A stretch of DNA of 64,000 bases, from NCBI GenBank assembly GCA_027924645.1, contig BSBN01001343.1, forward strand, positions 1,860,001 through 1,924,000, given 5' to 3'. The stretch is from Cunninghamia lanceolata (Eukaryota; Streptophyta; Pinopsida; Cupressales; Cupressaceae). Below the pieces are notes generated by a model. It did not search any database, was not told the origin of the DNA, and saw nothing but the letters and a program-made list of their open reading frames with translations. Below, in pieces: positions 45,448 to 55,965 of the stretch (position 1 is the stretch's first letter; every line of letters starts with the position of its first letter). Both the position numbers and the translations under genes were made by a program.

Positions 45448-48400
45448 AATTGTAGGAGTTAAGGGAAAAGGCATGCCAAGATGATGGGATGAGAAACTGT
45501 GAAATTTTAAAATTTGATATAGGCCTTGGAAATTGGATGGAAGATGTCCCCACACTTCTAAATTTTGGATTTTTTGGACATGGAAAAACATGATGAAGAG
45601 ATGGAGGAAGCAAAGGATCATTTCAACACAAAGTTTGACCAAGTTATAACCCATCAAATATCTCTCAGATTGGTTATCAATGATGGGTAAATATTTCCAA
45701 GATAACAAAGGGGCACAAAACATGAATTTTTGTATTTGTTAAATTGGGTGCCAACATAATACATGTATGTCAAGTGGCTTTCTAAAATGTTTCTTCAAGC
45801 TTTTTGGAATGAATCTACACCTTGCACAATTGGAACTACCCACAAAGACACATGTAACTATTTGTATGGCACATTGTAGTGCAAACTTTTAGAATGGATG
45901 AAAGGATATAGAAAATCATACACAAACCTATATGGTTGAAGATATGTTTTTCATGTTAGAAAAATGGAAGCACTTTTGAAAAAAATAGAATATATGTTGG
46001 TAACAACTTTGCACAAAATCCTTCTTGATTGTAGAATTTGACAAGGAATGATCATAACTTCACAAAGGAACTTATCTATATAATGATAGATAGTTCCCAA
46101 ATGTCAACACCATCATATCATATAATGATAAACATTAATGAATATCACGAATCCATGGTGTGTATATAAACAAGTTCCACCAATCTCATGGAGTACTAAA
46201 ACTTGTGTCAAAACTATCAAGTTATACAAGATAATTTAATAGAAAAATAAATTAAAGAGAAACTACAATCCAAATAAATTATATACACAAATGCCTATTT
46301 CAAATTTTTAATAGTATGAAAACAAATAATTTTTCCATTGATGCCCCTTTACTAGATGTCATTTCCTTATTAAACTTTTGTCTTTAAAATCCTTGATCAA
46401 TCAAACTACATACCTTTCTTATATGTCTAGCATTTATACAAAGAAATAATAGTAGTAGTAAAATGAAGTATATATATATATAATAGAATAATGGACATAA
46501 GGAAATGATGTATACTCATCGTGTATATGTTGCAGAGAAAATGGTATAAAAATCAATGTTAAACCCTTGTTGATTGTGATTGTAGAATGTATAAATATGA
46601 TTTTGTGTCTTTAATTTACATTGGGCTAGGAGTAAATGCCCCTTACTCTCCAAAATCCTTGCTCTTCCACACCACCACTTGATGAGAATGGCACAATGGG
46701 ATGAACATTAGAATTGCCACCATATTTTGGTCAAAAGACTAAGAAGAGTAAAGCTTTGGATGAAGGTGTTAAAAAATAACAGTTGCTCACACATAGAATA
46801 GAAAGAAAAATATTTTGTGAAGATTTGAATATCTTTCTTGGATAGATGTTTATAATTGTGGTTGTCTCGTCCTCCACCAAACCTTGTCAGAGATTAACTA
46901 TGTGATTTTACATGCATTCAATATTTTTTAAAATTACAAATGACAATTAAAGATCAATGTTATTTCAACTAGATAGACATTATTAATATAGTTGATTTCA
47001 AAATGTAATAAAATTAAATAATAATTCATTTTTGCACTTAGTGTTCACAACATGAACCAATAAGAAAATAGATAAAAGATATTTCTCAAATTACTTGATA
47101 AGGAAATTAAATATAAATTTTAGCATTGTTGCTCAATTTTTTAATTCTATTTGATGATTGGCCAAATAAGTAAAATAAATTGCATCCTCAAGTATAGGAA
47201 CTAACAATAATATAATTTTATATATAATTTTTTTGACCATATAGATATATTATTTAAAAAGTGAAAGTGTCAAAGTCTAATCTCTAGTAGAAAATAATGT
47301 TTGCATGGATTACATGCATGCAATAAAATAGGGTCAAGTCATTGTGAGATTCATCAAGATACGCTGGATTGATTGTCAATATGGTTCAGGCAACTAGCAA
47401 TCGCACACTCTATAAGTTATTAAGAAAACATAGAATATGCAATCAAATGAAATACACATAATATGCAAGCAAATGAAATACATAGAAAAGGATACAATCG
47501 AATGAGTTTGCATTAATATTGGAGTTGTACATATAGGTGAACGGTGGAATGAATGAATGAATGAGTTTTAATAACGTCCACGAGACCAAACTGTCTATGG
47601 AGAAGATAATTTAGAGAAGATAACTCCATGTAAACACAACTAACTAAGACTAGTGGCAAGTTAACTCCCATAAGACTAGCAAGAGGTGGTGAGTTAACTC
47701 CACAAAGCTATCTTGTCAACTCTAAGAGACTGACACACCTAATCATGCTTAATGCCACGTGTAGGATACATGCATAATTACCACAATAAGAAAATAAAAA
47801 ATAAAGTCCTACACTAACAGTTATTTCATTACATCAATATCACCTATGAATAAGACCTCCCATTTAGATTGAATGGGTGCATTGAAGAAGAAGTGGAGGA
47901 AAAAGTTTTACTATTGCAATAGCTTATTTCAAACAATAAAACTGTTCATATTTATTATCCAATAGAATGCCAAATAAATTGATTTTTATATTTTGAGACA
48001 AATGTAGGAAAAATAAATATTAGAGAATCTAGTGACATGTTTAAATTCTATTATCTCATTGGTTCATTTATGACCAACTAATAAAACCTAATGGATGCAT
48101 TAGTATTCCTTGACATGAACTAATAATTTTTTATGATGTGAAAATAATTATAAAAAGTTGCAAATTTAAAATAAATGTTTCATTATTTTAATTGAAAAAT
48201 ATTATAAAATTATGAGAGTATTAATAACATAGATATGTAGAATAATATGAACATGAACATTTCATAGACCACTAAACATATTAATTTTTAAATTTATAAG
48301 ATTATAGAAAATTAATAAATAGTAAATACTTTTCCAAAGATTTTATCAAGACAATGTTTGTGAAACTTGATTACAGACATCTAAAAATAATTTCAACATA

Positions 48401-48539
48401 AATTTATAATAATTCAATCAAAATCTAAGATCATTTCAAGATCAATATTTATTTACTTACATATGCTAATGCTTATATATTAAAATTATTATACTAAAAT
48501 CTAAGTATTTTTGAGAAATATAGTGACTAATATCTTGTA
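45448..48539. other. AT-rich DNA without recognisable genes
   Basis: No coding domain in either strand. Near 47820 the minus strand reads TGTTAGTGTAGGACTTTA, a possible LTR start extending left past a GAAT microsatellite (47552-47566), but no matching end or target duplication was found. A short TA run lies near 46472. Confidence 0.5.
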
Positions 48540-49110
48540 TATTATAGTATCTTATTTTTGACATAATTTAAAAGAAGTCAAAATATTTATTTAAAATTCC
48601 TTATATAATAATTTAAAATTTATTGAATTATTTAAAATTTACTTATTTTTTAAATAATATCTGTTAATTTGTTTATTATAATAAAATAGTATAATAGAAA
48701 GAGAAGTTTTAAAAAAGTTAATAGTCAAATATTTTTTTCCAATAAAAATAGATTCATTGTTTATCATTTTGAATTGTAATTATTATTCACTTAAACAGTT
48801 AAAGATTAATTTTGGCTAATAAAAATAGGACAAATATTTATCATATTTTGGTGTAGATGAAATGTAAAATTGTTATTGACTGTTTGACCATTTCAATCAT
48901 ATTTAAATAGAATGCATTTTGAAATGTGAAATATAAAATTATTATTGTTGATTGTTTGAAGATTGAACCATTCCATTTCTTATTTTGTTATTTAAGTGGA
49001 ACTGCATAAGCTACGGTTGACCCCAATAGCATAGCCCACCATCACAAGGGGAAGCACTCACTCTTCCTCTTCCTCCTCTTTGTATCTATCTATTTGTTTA
49101 TTAGTTTCTG
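48540..49110 (+). repeat. Distal duplicate of the lectin-kinase 5' region
   Basis: Resembles the DNA before and around the lectin-kinase start. It has AATTTAAAAGAAGT..AAATATT, then TTTAAAATTTACTTATTTTT, TTGTTTATTATAATA.ATAGTATAAT, a TTGACTGTTTGACC segment and finally CACCATCACAAGGGGAAGCA. The ATG is AAG here. After that it follows the tandem-array version (CACTCACTCTTCCTCTTCC), not the gene version. Confidence 0.65.
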
Positions 49111-51529
49111 CCAAGAAAACTATAGGCGAGGCCTGTTCCTAACTAGTTATTAATAATTCTTTTTACAACCAATAAGAACGAAATAATTTTTCTATTTAAA
49201 AAATATTTACCTATTTCTATTGTATAGATGCAAATATTTTAACAAAACATATTTGAAAAATTATTTTTCTTCAATCTAATTGGCAGAAAACTTTCACCCA
49301 ATATGGGCGATTATTGCGGATCATCAATGTTTAAATTATAAAGTTTTGTGATAGATAATATCCTTAATCTATGATAATAATATACTAATACTTAAAACTA
49401 TTATGTTTCTAGTTTGAGACTTTATGGGTAAAATATTATATAGTAAAATTTTTTTAGCATCTCACCTATTAACCAATTCAAATATATTATAACTAAAATA
49501 AAAATAATAAAAATATTAAGAATCACGTATTTAAATTCCTATTAGTATTAATATTGATAATATTATTAGACAATAAAAATATTATAGTTATATAATATTA
49601 CTAGTCAATATTAATAATAATAGGAATTTAAATACAAATATAATTTATAAGTTTATCCCAAGTTTATATATATGCTTTTAATAATTAATAATAATAATAA
49701 TATATCATTTACATAGATAATATCCTTAATCTATGATAATAATATACTAATACATCAAGATTTTAAAATATATTAATGCATAGAGGGAAAAATTGACCAG
49801 TGATCAATTCCAGAAGTCCTGAAATTTAATTAATTAAATTTCCCTTAATCCCTAATTAATTTTAATTAATTAATTAAATCTTTCCACTGTAAATAACAAA
49901 TTAAAATTAAGGAATTTAATTTATTATTTACAAACCTAAAAACCTAAATCAAAACTTATTCGTAACAAATTGAAAATATTAAAAACCCGTGCAGTTCACC
50001 TAACTATTATAGTTCAACTACCCAAACCGTTTTTACGCCAAAATTTTATAAATACCCTACATTTCCTAAATCAAATTTATGATAGGACAATTGAGTTATG
50101 CAAGTTTTGGTACATTTTTTAAATTGTTTTTTGTTCATAGGCCTTTTAGTCCCTTTATCCAGCAATATCATTATTTTACAATTCATTAGATTTTATCTAT
50201 TCCCTCGTGCTTGTGCAAGTTTTTCAATTGATTTGGGTTCTTACAGTAGTTGCTATTTATTTCATTGGCTCAACAGTTTCTTGATCATTAAATCTTGAAT
50301 GCATGGGTTGTTACTTTGTGCTGTTTATTTTAAAATATCAAACTTTAATATTTGACAGCAATCGCTGTTACTTTGTGCTATTTATTTTAAAATACAAAAC
50401 TTTAATATTTGACAGCCTTAATTTTTGTTTTTAATCTTGACATTTAAAAAGGTTTTTGAATGCTTCAAATAACAAATCCTAAGTGCTTTGAAAATTTTCT
50501 CATCCCTGAGCTTTTATATGGAAGCATTATAGTGTTAGAATTATCTCACGCCCTAAAAAAAAAAATTACTCATAGAGTTTTTTCCTACACAAAACGGTCC
50601 AGCAAAAATGATCTCACGCCAGGAAATTTTCTTTGAACTCATTGATTCTTTTGTATCGGCATATTCTTTGAACTCATTGCTTTTATCTATAGGCATATTT
50701 CTAAAACTTGTCACTCATTCCTATCAACGCATTCCTTGAACCTATGTAACCCTAAAATTACACCTCTTCAAATTGAAAACACAGCCGCTCCTACTTAGAT
50801 CCCGATCCCATCACACAATGAAAACAACTTTATGCTGCGAAATTTTCTAAACTCATTAGTTGTTCTTATTGTTTTTAATGAACCTCTTATTGGTGCAAGT
50901 GCTAGTTATATGGTAGAACTAATTTTAGGGTTTCATTTGTCCCTCACTATAAGCTATAACTTCAAATCTTTAAAATAATGATGTTAAGTGATTTTTGTAA
51001 CACTCACAACTCTTTGTATTCATGATGTTAAGTGATTTTTATAGCACTAACAACTCTTTGTATTGCAGCTTAAGTGCAAACTATTGAAGGCTAGTGTATT
51101 TATCGCTTTCTAGATTTGTCTCTTGTCAGACCATCAAGAACCAAGTTTTAATTGCCAGGGTGTCCATTTCTAGCCTTAGGAGGCTGTATCAATCAAATAA
51201 TCCATTTTGTCAAGTTCATCATAAATTTTGAAGTATAATAATAAATCTTCAGGTATAATAAAAAATCACTTACTTTGCAACTTCCATTTTACGCAATCTA
51301 ATTATTAAATGTAGAATTTCAAAGTTCTTCAATTTTTAACATTCAGTGTAAATATTACAAAAATATCAACTCTAACTTAAATAAAAAAATTCACAAATTT
51401 CAAGATTATTATAAAGTTATTATATTATCAACATTGTTGCTAAAACTAAACAAACACAACAAATTAAAACAAAACAAGACTATTCATGAATATTTTGTTA
51501 GAAACTTGACTGCTTTGCAACTCTTGTTA
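49111..51529. other. AT-rich intergenic DNA
   Basis: No gene seen; a 66-codon hydrophobic ORF at 50098-50298 has no supporting features. Local structure: a hairpin at 49527-49635, a 41-bp exact direct repeat at 49351 and 49713, a 57-bp tandem duplication at 50310-50417, and a 46-bp duplication near 50980-51065 (GATGTTAAGTGATTTTT.TA). Confidence 0.6.
49527..49635. repeat. Hairpin with 31-bp arms, MITE-like
   Basis: The left arm GTATTTAAATTCCTATTAGT... (49527-49557) is complementary to 49605-49635 at 30 of 31 positions, with a 47-bp AT-rich loop. Exact 41-bp direct repeats starting ATAGATAATATCCTTAATCT lie at 49351-49391 and 49713-49753, framing it. Confidence 0.75.
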
Positions 51530-52740
51530 TAATAGTCATGGCATATAATTTAAAAGAAGTTTAAGTATTAATTTAAGAGTCATGACATAAAATTATTTAA
51601 AATTTACTTATTTTTACCCCACCATCACAATGGGAAGCACTCACTCTTCCTCTTCCTCCTCCTCTTTGTATCTGTATATTTATTTATTATAATAGTCATG
51701 GCATATAATTTAAAAGAAGTTAAAGTATTAATTTAAGAGTCATGACATAATTATTTAAAATTTACTCATTTTTACCGCACCATCACAATGGGAAGCACTC
51801 ACTCTTCCTCTTCCTCCTCTTTGTATCTGTCTATTTGTTTATTATAATAGTCATGACATATAATTTAAAAGAAGTTAAAGTATTAATATAAGAGTCATGA
51901 CATATAATTATTTAAAATTTACTTATTTTTACCCCACCATCACAATGGGAAACTCTTCCTCCTTTTTGCATCTATCTATTTGTTTATTATAATAGTCATG
52001 GCATATAATTTAAAAAAGTTAAAGTATTAATTTAAGAGTCATGAATATAATTATTTAAAATTTACTTATTTTTACCCCGCCATCACAATGGGAAGAACTC
52101 ACTCTTCTTCTTCCTCCTCTTTGTATCTGTCTATTTGTTTATTATAATAGTCATGGCATATAATTTAAAAGAAGTTAAAGTATTAATTTAAGAGTCATGA
52201 ATATAATTATTTAAAATTTACTTATTTTTACCCCACCATCACAATGGGAAGCACTCACTCTTCCTCTTCCTCCTCTTTGTATCTGTCTATTTGTTTATTA
52301 TAATAGTCATGACATATAATTTAAAAGAAGTTAAAGTATTAATTTAAGAGTCATGACATATAATTATTTAAAATTTACTTATTTTAACCCCACCATCACA
52401 ATGGGAAGCACTCACCCTTCCTCTTCCTCGGCTTTGTATCTGTCTATTTGCTTATTATAATAGTCATGGCATATAATTTAAAAGAAGTTAAAGTATTAAT
52501 TTAAGAGTCATGACATATAATTATTTAAAATTTACTTATTTTTACCCCACCATGACAATGGTAAGCACTCACTCTTCCTCTTCCTCTTCTTTGTATCTGT
52601 CTATTTGTTTATTATAATAGTCATAACATATACTTCAAAAGAAGTTAAAATATTAATTTAAGAGTCATGACATATAATTATTTAAAATTTAATTATTTTA
52701 TGGTTTATATCTGTCTATCTGTTTATTATGATAAGATAGT
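51530..52740 (+). repeat. 157-bp tandem array of a start-codon region, seven copies
   Basis: Each unit has TCATGACATATAATTTAAAA, a segment ending TTTAAAATTTACTTATTTTT, then ACC(C/G)CACCATCACA, ATG and a Ser-rich micro-ORF. ATG positions are 51630, 51788, 51945, 52088, 52244, 52401 and 52558 (spacing 143-158). All seven micro-ORFs end at TAA in the same place and encode 15-20 residues (typically MGSTHSSSSSSLYLSICLL). A partial eighth unit follows to about 52740. The ATG context (CACCATCACAATGGGAAGCAC) equals that of the lectin kinase at 52931. Confidence 0.92.
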
Positions 52741-52865
52741 ATAATGACAGGGTGTATTTGCAACCTAACAACAGATGGAAAAATATTACAGCATAGAAGT
52801 CTTTAGAAAGTTATTTTTAATATTAAATAATTTAACAATTAAAAATAAACTACCTAAAATTATTA

Positions 52866-52886
52866 TTGACTGTGTTATTATTGACT
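52866..52886 (+). promoter_or_regulatory. Two W-box cores before the lectin kinase
   Basis: TTGACT at 52866-52871 and 52881-52886, 15 bp apart, 45-65 bp before the ATG. W-boxes bind WRKY factors, which often control defence-related receptor kinases. Function here is only inferred; they may be in the 5' untranslated region. Confidence 0.3.
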
Positions 52887-52930
52887 GTGTGAAGGTTGAA
52901 CCATTTGTAACAGCATACTCCACCATCACA

Positions 52931-54910
52931 ATGGGAAGCACGCCTGTGGCTGTTGCACTCTTCCTCCTTCTCCTCCGTCCGTGGCCGACTGTCCAAGCTC
53001 AAACGAACTTCATCGGTGAAACTAATTTCCCTTTCGTAAATCTGTTTGGGAACGCAACGGTGATCCCCGATGTAGGTATCCGCCTCACCGATCAGGCAGA
53101 ATACAGTAAGGGCAGAGCTATGTATTCACAACCTGTGCGTATGAAAGATCGCGGCTCCGTGGATGAAACATTGTCATTCAGCACTACCTTCGTATTCAGC
53201 ATACTTCCCCCTTCAGGTCCTTCAGCGGTCGGAGATGGATTGGCCTTTATCATCACGCCTCAGCCATCTCAAAATACAGCTTTGGCCGGTCAGTACCTTG
53301 GTCTGTTCGGTAATTCTACTAGCATGGGACAGTCTTACAACCATCTGTTTGCGGTAGAGTTCGACAGCGTAGAAAACGAAGAATTCAATGACATTGATGG
53401 AAATCACGTGGGTGTGGATCTCAACTCTCTCATCTCCGTAGAGTCTAAGTCAGCAGGTTACTGGATTGGCAATCAGTTGTTAGAGCTGGATCTCAAGAGT
53501 GGACAGAATATACAAGCTTGGATTGACTACAATCATCTTCCAAAGGAGCTCAATGTAACGGTAGCCTGTGCTGGTTCCCTTCGCCCAGAAATTCCCCTGA
53601 TATCTATCAAGAACCTGAGTCTGTCCACCATTCTTGAAGAAGAAATGTATGTTGGTTTCTCAGCATCAACAGGATTATCAATTGAAGATAATTACATCCT
53701 CGCCTGGAGCTTCTCTACAAATGGAACGGCGCCTGCCTTGAATATATCTGTGCTTCCATCTATTTTACAGGGGAAATCCAAATCCAACAACTTGCCACTA
53801 ATAGTCGGAGTTACTACAGGTTTGGTTGTTTTTCTTGTACTAGCGGTTGCTGCAGCAGCAGCAGCAATATGGTTTAAAAGAAAGAAACGTAGAGAGCGTA
53901 TTGAAGAATGGGAGGTGGAGTATTGACCTCATAAATGCAGTTACAGAGACTTAGCAATTACAACCAAGGGGTTCGGAGAGGAGCAAGTCATAGGATGTGG
54001 AGGCTTTGGCAAGGTTTACAAAGGAGTTCTCCCTACTAACGGCCGCGAAGTTGCTGTAAAATGTCTCTTCCGAGAGAGCAGGGAAGGAGTGAAGGAATTC
54101 ATAGCAGAGATTTCAAGTCTGGGGCGTTTACAGCACCGGAATCTTGTGCAAATCAGAGGCTACTGCAGGCGACGAAAACGGTTATTCATAGTGTATGACT
54201 ACATGCCCAACGGAAGCCTGGATAAGTTGACGTTTGGGAATCCTGGCGGAGCGCTAGGATGGGGTCAGAGGTACAGAATTCTGAGGGACGTAGCTGCTGG
54301 ACTGCTGTATCTTCACCAAGGATGGGAACAAACTGTAGTGCACAGAGACATTAAGTCTAGCAATGTTTTGTTGGATTAGGAGCTTCATGGAAATCTGGGG
54401 GATTTTGGACTTGCTCGGTTGTATAAGCATGATGACAACTACTTAACCAGTCGTGTGATGGGAACGCCAGGGTACATCGCACCAGAAGTGGCACACACGG
54501 GAAAGGCCACTCCCGACTCGGATGTGTTCAGCTTTGGCGTTTTGATGTTGGAGGTTGCATGTGGAAGGCGTCCCGTCACTCCCTTTCCCGATGCCCCTCA
54601 AATTGGTTTGTTGGACTGGCTGCGAGAGCTGCACGCCAACGGCAAACTCATGGATGCAGCGGATCCAAAGATTAATGGTGAATACCTCGAGGATGAAATG
54701 GATATAGTGCTCCACTTGGGACTGCTTTGTTCCGTTCCTCAACCCCAACCCAGACCTGCCATGAGGCAAGTGCTGCAAATTCTTCAAGGGGAAGCATCCC
54801 TCATTTCACTTTCACTTGAAATGGGTAAGCCAAGTCCAACAACAGAGAGTTCAGACAATTATAATCACAGTACAGATGCCTACTGCTCCACTTCCTTAGA
54901 GGGACATTAG
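52931..54910 (+). pseudogene. L-type lectin receptor-like kinase with two nonsense codons
   Basis: Single exon, 660 codons including the stop. The ATG at 52931 is preferred over an in-frame one at 52775 because a signal peptide follows at once (MGSTPVAVALFLLLLRPWPT). Residues 25-265 form a legume-lectin domain, starting TNFIGETNF and containing FAVEFDSVENEEFND and NHVGVDLNSL, the metal-binding region. A transmembrane helix lies near 298-320, followed by a basic stop-transfer segment. The kinase (about 345-620) has [36 protein letters not shown] and GTPGYIAPE, so all catalytic residues remain. In-frame stops: TGA at 53924-53926 (codon 332, Trp expected) and TAG at 54377-54379 (codon 483). No frameshift is present. 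In family terms this is a plasma-membrane kinase with an extracellular lectin domain, often in defence. A short lectin-plus-membrane protein could still be made. It is probably a recent pseudogene. Confidence 0.9.
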
Positions 54911-55324
54911 GGCTGCAGCCGTGGATTGGGCGAATAGGGTGATCTTTTTAGAGATTTTTATTTAAAGATAGGTCTTCTCTCTTGTCTGTGATGTTGTTGG
55001 ATAAACATTTTAGTCTTGGTATGCAGGCATGAAGCGGATTCATCGAGTCTATGTTCTGTAGCCTTAGAAAAAATTACCCTGCGTTTAGAGCTCTGGATTT
55101 TACTCCAGTACAGTAGCAGTTTTTATTTAATGTATTTGCAGCAGCCTGAGATTTTCCTTTGGCATGAAGATTTTTATGTTGAAGACGCTCGTCTTTGTGG
55201 CGTTCTAAATTTGATGGCCGTATTTAGAATTTTCCCCGTACACTCAAAATATTGAACATTTTATATAGATGTCAAAACATTATATAGAATTAAAGTTGTA
55301 GAATTAATATCTAATGATGATATA
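54911..55324 (+). other. 3' flank of the lectin kinase
   Basis: Moderately GC-balanced DNA likely to hold the 3' untranslated region up to about 55260. No clear AATAAA signal. AT-rich DNA follows. Confidence 0.45.
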
Positions 55325-55965
55325 TTTAATCACTGAATTGAATGCCAATATAGTTGAGATAAATGAAGTCCTCATACATTTGCTACAAAGGAGTTAAATA
55401 TTAAAGAGGTGGTATAAATCTATCTAAAAAACTTTAATACTAACAATTTTATATTTTACGTAATTTTGAAAATGATAATAATATTTTTATATTAGTTAAA
55501 TATTAAAAATAACCAAATTATGTGGAATATGTTGCTTTTTATTACAAATCTTAATTGAGACGATTGAATTGGATGCCAATACAATTGAGATAAATGAAGT
55601 CCTCATACATTTGCTATAAAGGAGCTAAATATTAAAGAGGTGGTATAAATCTATCTAAAAAACTTTAATACTAACAATTTTATATTTTAGTTAATTTTGA
55701 AAATGACAATATTATTTTTGTATTAGTTAAATATTAAAAATAACCAAATTATGTGGAATATGTTGCTTTCTTTCACAAGTCTTAATTGAGATGACTGAAT
55801 TGGATGCCAATATAGTTGAGATAAATGAAGTATCAAATTATGTGGAATATGTTGCTTACTTTCACAAATCTTAATTGAGATGACTGAATTGGATGTCAAT
55901 ATAGTTGAGATAAATGAAGTCCTCATACATGTGGTATAAATCTATCTAAAAAACTTTAATATTAC
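55325..55965. repeat. 229-bp tandem repeat, about 2.5 copies
   Basis: The phrase GAATTGGATGCCAATATAGT (variants) occurs near 55336, 55565, 55795 and 55883. The first two steps are 229-230 bp. The last unit is deleted to 88 bp. Units include CCTCATACATTTGCTA and ACCAAATTATGTGGAATATG. Confidence 0.85.

Noticed and set aside
47290..47820. Possible solo LTR (TGTTAGTGTAGG ... CATGCAAACA on the minus strand)
   Set aside because: No matching target duplication, no primer site or related LTR in the window; kept only as a remark.
50098..50298. 66-codon hydrophobic ORF resembling a small membrane protein
   Set aside because: Phe/Leu/Ile richness follows from T-rich DNA; no homologue recognised and no start context or splice evidence.
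52775..52930. Upstream in-frame ATG extending the lectin kinase by 52 codons
   Set aside because: The extension is AT-rich, has no signal-peptide character and would bury the clear signal peptide that starts at 52931.
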